Assembly (NCBI RefSeq): GCF_000337175.1 | Contig: NZ_AOIJ01000043.1 | Coordinates: forward strand, 302 to 64,301 | Direction: 5' to 3' | DNA from: Natrinema gari JCM 14663 | GTDB lineage: Archaea; Halobacteriota; Halobacteria; Halobacteriales; Natrialbaceae | Length of the DNA stretch: 64,000 bases | In this document: in pieces, positions 46,349-54,621 of the stretch | Numbering within the stretch: the first letter of the stretch is position 1 | Layout of the letters: every line of letters starts with the position of its first letter | Program-made: the position numbers and the translations under genes | Notes under the pieces: model-generated | The model's database searches: none | What the model was told of the DNA's origin: nothing | What the model saw: the letters and a program-made list of their open reading frames with translations, nothing else

Positions 46349-47254
46349 TCAGGGATCGGATTCGGCTTCCGTGATCGCACTCGAGACGTCGTCGTGAGCC
46401 GCTTCCCGACCGTCATCGTCGCTCGTCGGCCCGGTCGCGGCGGCGGTCGACTCGGTGTCCGTCCCATCGTCGCTCGTCGGCCCGGTCGCGGCGGCGGTCG
46501 ACTCGGTGTCCGTCCCATCGTCGCCGTCCGCCGGGAGCGAAATCTCGACACCGGTCATCGACATCGCGAGCCGGCGATAAGCGATCGCCGCGGGGCCCTC
46601 GGGCTCGAAGACGACAAGCGGCGTCCCGGCGTAGACGCTGTCGCGGGCCGCCGGGTCTTCGGGGATCGTACCGAGCAGGGGCACCTCGAGTCGGTCGGCG
46701 ATATCGTCGTGGGAGATGTCGCCGTCCGGGTGGGTGCGGGTGAGGACGAGGCCGGCGACGCTGCCGCCGGACCGCTCGGTCAGCTCGATGGTCTTTTTCG
46801 TGTCGTGGACCGCAGCGGGTTCGGGCGTCGAGACGAGGACGACGGCGTCGGCCAGCCCCAGCGGCAGGACGGTCTCGTGGCTGATACCGGCACCGACGTC
46901 GAGAAAGACGTAGTCGAACTGGGACCGCAGCTCTTCGATCGCGTCACGCAGGCCTTCGGGGGAGGTTTCGGCGTACTCGTCGAGGCTCGTGCCGCTCGGA
47001 ACGGCGACGATGTTGTCCGCCAGTCGATAGGTGGCGTCGTCGATCGATGCGTCTCCGGCTAATACGTCGTGTAGGGTGGTCGAGTCGGGGGTGAGGCTGA
47101 CGAACCCGGCGAGGTTCGCCATGCCGAGGTCGGTGTCGACGATCGCGACGCGCTCGCCCGCCTCGGCCAGCGCCGTGCCGAGGTTGACCGTCGTCGTCGT
47201 CTTCCCGACACCGCCTTTCCCGCTCGCGATGGCATAGACCGTCTCGTGGGACAT
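46349..47254 (-). CDS. MinD/ParA-family ATPase with repeated acidic tail
   Basis: This 301-residue protein has the deviant Walker A ASGKGGVGKTTT, switch I DTDLGMANLAG, Walker B FDYVFLDVGAGIS and a MinD-type core to about residue 235. The C-terminal 60 residues are disordered; the segment TESTAAATGPTSDDG occurs twice because of a 51-bp tandem duplication. Haloarchaea carry several MinD paralogs that position motility and chemotaxis structures rather than the division ring; which one this is cannot be told here. No MinE-like partner is adjacent. Confidence 0.87.
   Translation of the reverse strand: MSHETVYAIASGKGGVGKTTTTVNLGTALAEAGERVAIVDTDLGMANLAGFVSLTPDSTTLHDVLAGDASIDDATYRLADNIVAVPSGTSLDEYAETSPEGLRDAIEELRSQFDYVFLDVGAGISHETVLPLGLADAVVLVSTPEPAAVHDTKKTIELTERSGGSVAGLVLTRTHPDGDISHDDIADRLEVPLLGTIPEDPAARDSVYAGTPLVVFEPEGPAAIAYRRLAMSMTGVEISLPADGDDGTDTESTAAATGPTSDDGTDTESTAAATGPTSDDDGREAAHDDVSSAITEAESDP
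46415..46516 (-). repeat. Two perfect 51-bp tandem repeats in the MinD-like gene
   Basis: Units at 46415-46465 and 46466-46516 are identical, followed by 7 bases of a third. The unit is a multiple of three, so the frame is kept and 17 residues of the acidic tail are doubled. Identity at the base level points to a recent duplication. Confidence 0.9.
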
Positions 47255-47434
47255 ACGTAGATACTGTCCGGACAGTAGAACGGCACCCCCTTAAATCGTG
47301 ACCTCCCGGCTCGCGGCGACCGGCCGACACGCCGCCGGGACGATCCCGGTCGCATCGACCGCTCCACCGGCAGCCGTTGGCATCCGGCGGGTGTGTCAAA
47401 GGATTCTTACCGACAGCCCGGTTTTATACGTGTA

Positions 47435-48694
47435 ATGAGCCAGGAGGGCGAGCAGGAGCAATCCGACCGGAAAAAGTACGAGTTCCGGAAGGTCATCGAG
47501 GACCTCAAGGACTACGACGGCTCCGGAACGCAGCTCGTGACGATCTACATTCCCGACGACAGACAGATCAGTGACGTCGTCCAACACGTCACGCAGGAAC
47601 ACAGCGAAGCGGCCAACATCAAGTCCAAACAGACCCGAACGGCAGTCCAGGACGCGCTGACGAGTATCAAAGACCGACTGCGATACTACGACACCTACCC
47701 GCCGGACAATGGCATCGTGCTCTTTTCCGGTGCCGTCGACTCCGGCGGCGGCCGGACCGACATGGTCACCAAGGTCCTCGAGAGCCCGCCCCAGCCCATC
47801 CAATCTTTCCGCTATCACTGCGACTCGGACTTCCTGACCGAGCCGTTAGAGGAGATGCTGGCCGACAAGGGTCTCTACGGCCTGATCGTCCTCGACCGCC
47901 GCGAGGCCAATGTCGGCTGGCTGAAAGGCAAGCGCATCGAGCCGGTCAAGTCAGCATCCTCGTTGGTTCCCGGCAAGCAGCGCAAAGGTGGCCAGTCCGC
48001 CCAGCGATTCGCCCGCCTGCGACTCGAGGCCATCGACAACTTCTATCAGGAGGTCGCAGGGATGGCAAACGACCTGTTCGTCCCCAAGCGCCACGAGATC
48101 GACGGCATTCTCGTCGGCGGTCCCTCGCCGACCAAAGACGAGTTCCTCGACGGCGACTACCTCCACCACGAACTGCAGGACGAAGTGCTGGGCAAGTTCG
48201 ACGTCGCCTACACCGACGAGTCCGGTCTGAAAGACCTCGTCGACAGCGCCGAGGACGCCTTGGCCGACGCCGAGGTGATGAAGGACAAGAAGGTGATGGA
48301 GGAGTTCTTCGAGGAACTCAACGCCGGCGACCTCGCGACGTACGGCTTCGAGCAGACCCGCCGCAACCTCATGATGGGGTCGGTCGACCGGCTCCTGATC
48401 AGCGAGGACCTCCGGAAGGACGTCATCACCTACGAGTGTCCGGAGTGTGACGCCACCGAGCGCGAAGTGGTCGACCGCCGCAAGTCGACGCCGACCCACA
48501 CCTGTACCGAGTGTGGTACAGACGTCGAGGGGACCGAGGAGGATCGCGAGGATGCGATCGATCACCTCATCGATATCGCCGAGCAGCGCGGCACCGAGAC
48601 CAAGTTCATCTCGACGGACTTCGAGAAGGGCGAACAGTTACTGAACGCCTTCGGCGGGTTCGCCGGGCTCCTGCGGTACTCGACCGGCGTCTAA
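47435..48694 (+). CDS. prf1: Peptide chain release factor aRF1
   Basis: This 419-residue archaeal class I release factor has the stop-codon-reading motif NIKS (in EAANIKSKQTR) in domain 1, the peptidyl-hydrolysis GGQ motif (KQRKGGQSAQRF, about residue 183) in domain 2, and domain 3 with a zinc-binding pair CPEC/CTEC. It is full length. The ATG at 47435 lies shortly after the TATA-like TTTTATACG (about 47422-47430), deciding against an upstream start. It diverges from the MinD-like gene. Confidence 0.95.
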   Translation: MSQEGEQEQSDRKKYEFRKVIEDLKDYDGSGTQLVTIYIPDDRQISDVVQHVTQEHSEAANIKSKQTRTAVQDALTSIKDRLRYYDTYPPDNGIVLFSGAVDSGGGRTDMVTKVLESPPQPIQSFRYHCDSDFLTEPLEEMLADKGLYGLIVLDRREANVGWLKGKRIEPVKSASSLVPGKQRKGGQSAQRFARLRLEAIDNFYQEVAGMANDLFVPKRHEIDGILVGGPSPTKDEFLDGDYLHHELQDEVLGKFDVAYTDESGLKDLVDSAEDALADAEVMKDKKVMEEFFEELNAGDLATYGFEQTRRNLMMGSVDRLLISEDLRKDVITYECPECDATEREVVDRRKSTPTHTCTECGTDVEGTEEDREDAIDHLIDIAEQRGTETKFISTDFEKGEQLLNAFGGFAGLLRYSTGV

Positions 48695-48782
48695 CGCGTT
48701 CCGGGTACTGAAATCGCTCGCCACCACACACCGTCCGACTGGTCAACTCGGCCGATCCGACGGCGGACGCCGGCCATCCGCG

Positions 48783-49892
48783 TTAGTCGAGGGGGGTCGA
48801 TGCCGGCGCGATACCGCCATCGTTTCTCGTCAGGAGATAGAGCACGAACGACGAGAGCCAGTGTGTGCCGGCGTAGTGCTCGGTAAACGCCTGTGACAGA
48901 CCGCTCTCGACGTGTCGCTTGGCGCTGCGTTCGAACGGATCGGCGTATCGGTGATCGCCGAGGGTCGATGCGATTCCCGCCAGACACCACGCTTTCGAGA
49001 CGTTCAGCCCGAGGAGGTGGTACGCGACGCCCTCGTCAGGATCGGACTCGACGCGAACGGGCTCGAGAATCGAATCGGACGGCGAGGCAGTCACGTCCGG
49101 CAGGAAGCCGTCGATCCAGACTGCAAACTCGTCCCGGTCGTAGACGCGTCGCATGAGGTCAGCCTCAGTCAGCGACGGCGACAGGAAGTCCCAGCCGAGC
49201 GGTTCGTACGCGACGGGCGCGTCGCGGTCGTCGGCGAAGAACTCGACTGCTGCCTCGGAGACGGCCGCTTCCAGCGACTCGTTGCCAACCGTTCTCGCGT
49301 AGTCGAGGATACAGTGCAGGGCAAACGCCGAGTTCCGATGGGTGCCCACTCTGAACGGGCGTTGCTCGGACAGGAACTCGGATTCGACCAGTGAGACGAT
49401 CGTCCGCTCGAGGGGCTCGAGGATCGATCGCCACTCGGCTGCACGGTCGTCGTCCCAGAGCGACAGTTCCGATGCGAGGTGTAAGAGCCATGCCCAGCCG
49501 TACGGTTTCTCGAAGGACGGGTTCGCGTCGATGAAGTCGACTTCGCGGGCGATGTTGTCGGCGGTAAACCGGGCATCGAGGCTCGCGACGATCTCGGACC
49601 GTGCGGGATGGTCATCGAACAGCCGAAGCTGACGGACGAGCGACCAATGACTGTGGACCGCCGAGTGCCAGTCGTAGCAGCCGTAAAACACCGGATGTTG
49701 CTCCGCCGGTCGCTCGACCCCGTCCGGCGAGTCGATCGAGCGAACGACATGCGGGAACTCGGTTTCGATCGATTCTAACGGGTGGCGCGAAAGCGTTGCT
49801 GCCGTGTCCGGCCCGAACGGGTCACTGTTCCCGGACAGAATTGTACTCGTGTCAACGTCGTCGGGGAAGGTCACTGTCAGTCTCAGTTTCAA
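48783..49892 (-). CDS. DUF2891 family protein
   Basis: This 369-residue soluble protein resembles DUF2891, a family of bacterial and haloarchaeal proteins. The DUF2891-type segments FYGCYDWHSAVHSHWSL, EKPYGWAWLLHLASEL and FRVGTHRNSAFALHCIL are visible, with several His and Trp likely lining one pocket in an alpha-alpha barrel. Enzymatic activity is unknown. No operon partner. Confidence 0.85.
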   Translation of the reverse strand: MKLRLTVTFPDDVDTSTILSGNSDPFGPDTAATLSRHPLESIETEFPHVVRSIDSPDGVERPAEQHPVFYGCYDWHSAVHSHWSLVRQLRLFDDHPARSEIVASLDARFTADNIAREVDFIDANPSFEKPYGWAWLLHLASELSLWDDDRAAEWRSILEPLERTIVSLVESEFLSEQRPFRVGTHRNSAFALHCILDYARTVGNESLEAAVSEAAVEFFADDRDAPVAYEPLGWDFLSPSLTEADLMRRVYDRDEFAVWIDGFLPDVTASPSDSILEPVRVESDPDEGVAYHLLGLNVSKAWCLAGIASTLGDHRYADPFERSAKRHVESGLSQAFTEHYAGTHWLSSFVLYLLTRNDGGIAPASTPLD

Positions 49893-49995
49893 CTTGCCCT
49901 ACATAAATCCTCGAACCGATCGCAGAGTGGGTCCGCCGCGGGATGAGCCGCGTGAAAGACAACAGGATTAACACCCCGCCAATGAACCATCGACC

Positions 49996-50922
49996 ATGTC
50001 CCTCTCGAGCCAAGCCGTACTCGTCACGGGCGGAGCCGGGTTCATCGGCTCTCATCTGACCGACCGCCTGCTCGCCGACGGCGTGACCGTCACGGTCGTC
50101 GACGACTGCTCGAACGGCGACCGACGCCGAGTACCCGACGCCGCCGACTTCCTCGAGGCCGATCTCACCGACCCCGACGCCCTCGACGGCCACCTCGACG
50201 ATATCGACCTCGTCGTCCACCTGGCTGCATCGAAACACGTCGACACGGACCGACCCCACGCCCAGTTCGATGCCAATACGCGGATGACGCGTAACATCCT
50301 TGAGGCGATGGCCGACGCGGGGGTCACGGAGATCGCGTACACGTCGTCCTCGACGGTCTACGGCGAGGCTCCCCGGCCGACGCCGGAAGATTACGCCCCC
50401 CTCGAGCCGATCAGCGCCTACGGGGCGAGCAAACTCGCGGACGAGGGGTTGCTCTCCGCGCGGGCTCACAGCCACGACCTGACGGTCTGGAACTTCCGCT
50501 TCGCGAACGTGGTCGGGCCGCGCCTGCGGGGAGCGGTGATCCCGGATTTCATCGAGAAGCTACAGGACGACCCCGAACACCTGACGATCCTCGGCGACGG
50601 CCGACAGGAGAAGTCCTATCTGCACGTCGAGGACTGCCTCGATGCGATCCTCCATACGATCGAGCACGCCGACGACGCGATGAACACCTACAACCTCGGC
50701 ACACGGACGACGACCTCGGTCGACCGGATCGCGACCATCGTCGCCGAGGAGTTAGGCGTCGACCCCGACCGCGAGTACACTGGCGGCGAACGGGGCTGGA
50801 CGGGCGACGTGCCGAAGATGCGCCTCTCGATCGAGAAACTCTCCGCGCTTGGCTGGGAGCCCCGTCGCTCGAGCGACGAGGCGGTGCGACGGGCGACCCG
50901 CGAGATAATCGACGAACTGTAG
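49996..50922 (+). CDS. NAD-dependent nucleotide-sugar epimerase/dehydratase
   Basis: This 308-residue extended SDR begins with VLVTGGAGFIGSH. Catalytic motifs SSSTVYGEA and YGASK (Tyr near residue 142) are present, with the family end VRRATREIID. It most resembles UDP-glucose 4-epimerase-type enzymes. No iron box is seen upstream, but it runs into the iron-controlled glycosylation block 136 bp downstream and probably supplies the sugar nucleotide. Confidence 0.88.
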   Translation: MSLSSQAVLVTGGAGFIGSHLTDRLLADGVTVTVVDDCSNGDRRRVPDAADFLEADLTDPDALDGHLDDIDLVVHLAASKHVDTDRPHAQFDANTRMTRNILEAMADAGVTEIAYTSSSTVYGEAPRPTPEDYAPLEPISAYGASKLADEGLLSARAHSHDLTVWNFRFANVVGPRLRGAVIPDFIEKLQDDPEHLTILGDGRQEKSYLHVEDCLDAILHTIEHADDAMNTYNLGTRTTTSVDRIATIVAEELGVDPDREYTGGERGWTGDVPKMRLSIEKLSALGWEPRRSSDEAVRRATREIIDEL

Positions 50923-51018
50923 TAAGCCGAGAGGCCCCACGTTGAACCGACCGGCTGCCGTCGTTCTCTCTGCCGGAAAACATACTCGAGAGTGACGGTA
51001 TCCCCCGCCAGGAGGTGT

Positions 51019-51034
51019 TTTAGGTGGGCTTAAA
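51019..51034. promoter_or_regulatory. Iron box ahead of flippase-like gene
   Basis: TTTAGGT-GG-GCTTAAA is a 7-2-7 inverted repeat with one imperfect pair. It overlaps the TATA-like TTAAATAT (51030-51037), which lies 25 bp before the ATG at 51059. Confidence 0.75.
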
Positions 51035-51058
51035 TATCTGGGCTCGAAGGACCCGGGC

Positions 51059-52225
51059 ATGAACGACGGGGGCGAGGGAGCGGACTCGCGGGGCATTGAC
51101 CGCGAGTCGCGAGGAGGGGGTGGGCGAGTGGCGAGCGAGCGGCTCGCTGCGGCGCTGACTCGCCGTCGGCTGACGATCGGGGGAACGCTGCTCGTCCTCG
51201 TGGGCCTGGTCGTCGCCTTCCGCGGGATCGATCTCCGGACCGTCGTGGCCGAAATTTCGAGCGCCGATCCGTTCGTGATCGGGGCCGCAGTCGTCGTCTA
51301 TACCGCGTCGTGGCCGCTTCGCGGTCGCCGGTACCGCGACGTGCTAGCCGCGATGGGGTATCGAGGGGGGACGGTCGTGCCGACGCTGGCCGTCTTCGTC
51401 AGTCAGACGGCGAACCTCGCGATTCCCGCGCGGGTCGGCGACGCGGTTCGCGCGTACGTGATGCGGACCCACCGCGATATCCCCTACGCCGCCGGGTTCG
51501 CGTCGCTGGCCGTCGAACGGGTGTTCGATCTGGCCACGATCGCCGCGCTCGCGGGGCTGGCGACCGGCTGGCTCGCGCTGGGCGGCGGGACCGGGCCGCT
51601 CGAGATCGTCGCGGCGGCCGGCGGTGCACGGACCGCTCTCGTCGCCGCGGCGGCCGTGAGCACGGCGACCGCCGGTGTCGGTATCGTCGTCGTCACGTCG
51701 GCTCGAGCCGATCACGGCTTCGGCGCGTGGCTACGAGTCCGAGCGGACGGCCGACCGCGTCTCGTGGGGGCGCTCGAGGCCGCGCTCCGGTTCGCAGGGG
51801 ACGTACAGATAGTCGCCCGGCAGCCGAAAGCGGTCGCGGCGATCGGCGTCGGGAGCCTGCTGGTGTGGATCCTCGACGTTCTCACGGCGGTGCTCGTGCT
51901 CGCGGCGCTGGGCAGCGGGCTTGCGGTCGGGCCCTTGCTGGCCGTCGGGACGCTGGCGGTCAGCGTGGGAAACCTCGCGAAGGTCCTCCCGCTGTCACAG
52001 GGCGGCGTCGGGCTCTACGAAGCCGCGTTCACGGCGCTCGTGGTCGGGCTCACCCCGATCGGTGCGAGCACGGCGCTGGCCGCGGCGATCGTCGATCACG
52101 CGCTGAAAAACGGTCTGACGCTGGTCGGCGGGGGCGGGGCGGTCCTCTCGCTTGGTCTCTCCGTCTCGGAGGCGACGGCGGAGGGGAGCGACGCGGGAGA
52201 CCGACAAGCTTTTAGGCGAGCCTAA
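51059..52225 (+). CDS. LPG-synthase-type membrane protein (UPF0104 flippase-like)
   Basis: This 388-residue polytopic protein has about eight transmembrane helices. The fold matches the lysylphosphatidylglycerol synthase transmembrane region / UPF0104, seen in VSQTANLAIPARVGDAVRAYVM and LPLSQGGVGLYEAAFTALVVG. Such proteins move or modify lipids or lipid-linked glycans. The N-terminal 30 residues are Gly/Arg-rich and cytoplasmic. Its stop lies inside the next iron box. Placement with glycosyltransferases suggests a lipid-linked sugar substrate. Confidence 0.83.
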   Translation: MNDGGEGADSRGIDRESRGGGGRVASERLAAALTRRRLTIGGTLLVLVGLVVAFRGIDLRTVVAEISSADPFVIGAAVVVYTASWPLRGRRYRDVLAAMGYRGGTVVPTLAVFVSQTANLAIPARVGDAVRAYVMRTHRDIPYAAGFASLAVERVFDLATIAALAGLATGWLALGGGTGPLEIVAAAGGARTALVAAAAVSTATAGVGIVVVTSARADHGFGAWLRVRADGRPRLVGALEAALRFAGDVQIVARQPKAVAAIGVGSLLVWILDVLTAVLVLAALGSGLAVGPLLAVGTLAVSVGNLAKVLPLSQGGVGLYEAAFTALVVGLTPIGASTALAAAIVDHALKNGLTLVGGGGAVLSLGLSVSEATAEGSDAGDRQAFRRA

Positions 52226-52226
52226 A
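52211..52226. promoter_or_regulatory. Iron box overlapping the flippase stop codon
   Basis: TTTAGGC-GA-GCCTAAA is a perfect 7-2-7 palindrome. It lies 14-29 bp before the ATG at 52240 and spans the TAA of the preceding gene, so the two genes can be controlled separately by iron. Confidence 0.88.
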
Positions 52227-52239
52227 AGACTGCGGAGCA

Positions 52240-53421
52240 ATGAGCCAGGATATCTGCGTCGTCGTCCCGACGATCCGGGAGTACGAGTGCATGCGCTCGT
52301 ACTTCGCGAACGCCCGCAACCACGGGTTCGATCTCGATCGATTGCACGTCGTCCTCGTCACCGAGGACTTCTGTGAGACCGACGAGATGGCGGCCATGCT
52401 CGAGGACGAAGGCGTCTCCGGCGAGGTCTTCGACGGCTCCCGGCGCGAGGAGTGGTACGACGACCACGGCGTCTCCGAGTACAGCCACGTCGTCCCGGCG
52501 GCGAGTCACGCCGAGACGAGTTTCGGTTTGCTGTACATGTGGGTCCACGACGAGTTCGACTACGGTTTCTTCATCGACGACGACACGCTCCCACATCCCG
52601 ACGAGGATTTCTTCGGCACTCACATGGCGAACCTCGCCTTCGAGGGCGAGCTCGAGTCGGTTGCCTCCGACGAGCAGTGGGTCAACGTTCTCTACCAGAA
52701 CGCCGACGAACACGGCCTCTATCCGCGTGGGTACCCCTACTCGGCGATGAACGAGACGGTCGAGACCGGGACGGCCGAGATCGGTGGCGGCGAGGTCGTC
52801 GCCTCGCAGGGCCTGTGGACCAACGTTCCCGACTTAGACGCCGTCCGCATCCTTATGGACGGCGACCTCGAGGGGCAGGCCCAGACTCGGACCTCGAGCG
52901 ACGACTTCGACGACGACTTCGTCGCCGAGCGGGGTAACTACCTCACCGTCTGCTCGATGAACCTCGCCTTCCGCCGCGAGGTCATCCCCGCGTTTTACCA
53001 GCTCCCGATGGACGACAACGAGTGGGACGTGGGCCGGTTCGACGACATCTGGTCGGGCGTCTTCCTCAAGCGCGCCTGCGACGTGCTCGGCACACGGATC
53101 TACAACGGCGCGCCACTGTGCGAGCACAACAAGGCTCCCCGGAGCACCTTCGACGATCTCAACAACGAAGTGCCGGGTCTCGAACTCAACGAACACCTCT
53201 GGCGCGTGATCGACGACGTCGGTGGCGACGCCGACTCCTATGCCGGCGTTTTCGAGGCGATGGCGGACGAACTTGCCGACGGCGACTGGGAAGCGTACAA
53301 CAACGGCGCGTTCTTCAACTACGTCGGCGAACACATGCGCGACTGGCTCGACTGTCTGGCGACGCTGCGCCCGGCGTCCGGTTTCGCGGCCGACCGCGAG
53401 CGCGTCGTCGCGGACGACTGA
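52240..53421 (+). CDS. Reversibly-glycosylated-polypeptide-like glycosyltransferase
   Basis: This 393-residue GT-A-type protein belongs to the family annotated as alpha-1,4-glucan-protein synthase / reversibly glycosylated polypeptide. It has the N-terminal strand CVVVPTIREYECM, a DxD motif in YGFFIDDDTLPHP and the acceptor-region segment DIWSGVFLKRACDVLG. In plants such proteins act as UDP-arabinose mutases; the haloarchaeal role is unknown. It has its own iron box and is followed by iron-transport genes. Confidence 0.82.
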   Translation: MSQDICVVVPTIREYECMRSYFANARNHGFDLDRLHVVLVTEDFCETDEMAAMLEDEGVSGEVFDGSRREEWYDDHGVSEYSHVVPAASHAETSFGLLYMWVHDEFDYGFFIDDDTLPHPDEDFFGTHMANLAFEGELESVASDEQWVNVLYQNADEHGLYPRGYPYSAMNETVETGTAEIGGGEVVASQGLWTNVPDLDAVRILMDGDLEGQAQTRTSSDDFDDDFVAERGNYLTVCSMNLAFRREVIPAFYQLPMDDNEWDVGRFDDIWSGVFLKRACDVLGTRIYNGAPLCEHNKAPRSTFDDLNNEVPGLELNEHLWRVIDDVGGDADSYAGVFEAMADELADGDWEAYNNGAFFNYVGEHMRDWLDCLATLRPASGFAADRERVVADD

Positions 53422-53438
53422 ACCGTCAACTATAAGTT

Positions 53439-53454
53439 TTTAGGTTAGCCTAAA
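53439..53454. promoter_or_regulatory. Iron box of iron ABC operon
   Basis: TTTAGGT-TA-GCCTAAA is a 7-2-7 palindrome lying between the TATA box TATAAGT (53431-53437) and the ATG at 53461. A repressor bound here would block the leaderless start directly. Confidence 0.9.
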
Positions 53455-53460
53455 GCAGGT

Positions 53461-54621
53461 ATGAACGACGAGCAGGATGATCAGGGGGTTTCGCGTCGCC
53501 GAGCGTTACAGGTCGGCTCCGCGTTCGGGGCTGCGTCGCTTGCGGGCTGTCTCGGGATGTTCGGCGACGACGAGGGCACGACCATCCCGTCGATTTCGGA
53601 GTTTCGGGGCTCCGGATCGCTGGTCGACGGCCGACCGGCACCGGGCGGGACCTCTATCGAGGAGTTGCCGGACCTCTCGGGGGACCTCGCGCTCTACATC
53701 GGCGGCGGTGAAGGGGGAATCTACTACGAGTTCGTGGAGATGCTCCAAGAGATTTACCCCGAGTTCGAGGTCTATCCGACCGATAACAACTCGGCGTCGC
53801 TGGCACAGACGATCGTCGAGGAGGCCGGCTCCGGCGCGTCGCAGGCCGACGTGTTCTGGTCGATCGACGCCAGTTCGCTCGGGTTCGTCGCGGAAAACGA
53901 CGCCTACGAACCGCTGTCGGACGAGGCGGTCGGCGCAGTCGGCAACAGCCAGTTCGTCGGCGACGACAACGCATGGGCCGGTGTCGCCGGGCGCGCACGC
54001 GCCGTCCCGTACAACACGAACCAGTTGAGCGAGTCGGACATTCCGAACACCGTTCAGGACTTCCCGGACACGAGCGCGTTCCAGGATGCGATGGGCTGGG
54101 CCCCGACCTACGGTGCGTTCAAGTCGTTCGTGACGGCTATGCGGCTGCTCCGCGGCGACGACGAGACCCGCAACTGGCTGCGCAGTATGCAAGATGCCGG
54201 GACCGAACGATACAGCAACGAGTACGCCGTCTCCCAAGCGGTTGCCAACGGTTCCCAGTCGGCCGGCTTCGCCAACCACTACTACGCGATGCGGGTCAAG
54301 AACAAGCGGCCGGACGCCCCGATCGATCTAGCCTTCACCGAAGGCGACGCCGGGGCATTGATCAACGTCGCCGGCGCGCTGAAGGTCAAGGGTACCAAGC
54401 GCGGCGATCTGGTCGACGACTTCGTCCGTCACCTGCTGTCGTCCGAGGCCCAGGAGTTCTTCGCGACGATCAGTTTCGCCTACCCGATGATCGCCGGGGT
54501 CGAGCCCGTCGGTGGCCTGCCGACGATCGATGAGCTGAGCCCGCCGGATATCGATCTCGCGGACCTGGCGAACATCGAGCCGACCCTCGAGTTGATGGAC
54601 GACGCCGGCGTCTCGGGATGA
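53461..54621 (+). CDS. Fbp-type iron ABC substrate-binding lipoprotein
   Basis: This 386-residue protein has a Tat signal (SRRRALQVG) and lipobox LAGC. The mature domain is a class II binding protein for ferric iron; the tyrosine pair in NHYYAMR matches the FbpA/FutA iron-binding tyrosines. It is directly under an iron box. The permease start overlaps its stop (ATGA at 54618-54621). The start MNDEQDDQG is fixed by the TATA box 25-30 bp upstream. Confidence 0.9.
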   Translation: MNDEQDDQGVSRRRALQVGSAFGAASLAGCLGMFGDDEGTTIPSISEFRGSGSLVDGRPAPGGTSIEELPDLSGDLALYIGGGEGGIYYEFVEMLQEIYPEFEVYPTDNNSASLAQTIVEEAGSGASQADVFWSIDASSLGFVAENDAYEPLSDEAVGAVGNSQFVGDDNAWAGVAGRARAVPYNTNQLSESDIPNTVQDFPDTSAFQDAMGWAPTYGAFKSFVTAMRLLRGDDETRNWLRSMQDAGTERYSNEYAVSQAVANGSQSAGFANHYYAMRVKNKRPDAPIDLAFTEGDAGALINVAGALKVKGTKRGDLVDDFVRHLLSSEAQEFFATISFAYPMIAGVEPVGGLPTIDELSPPDIDLADLANIEPTLELMDDAGVSG

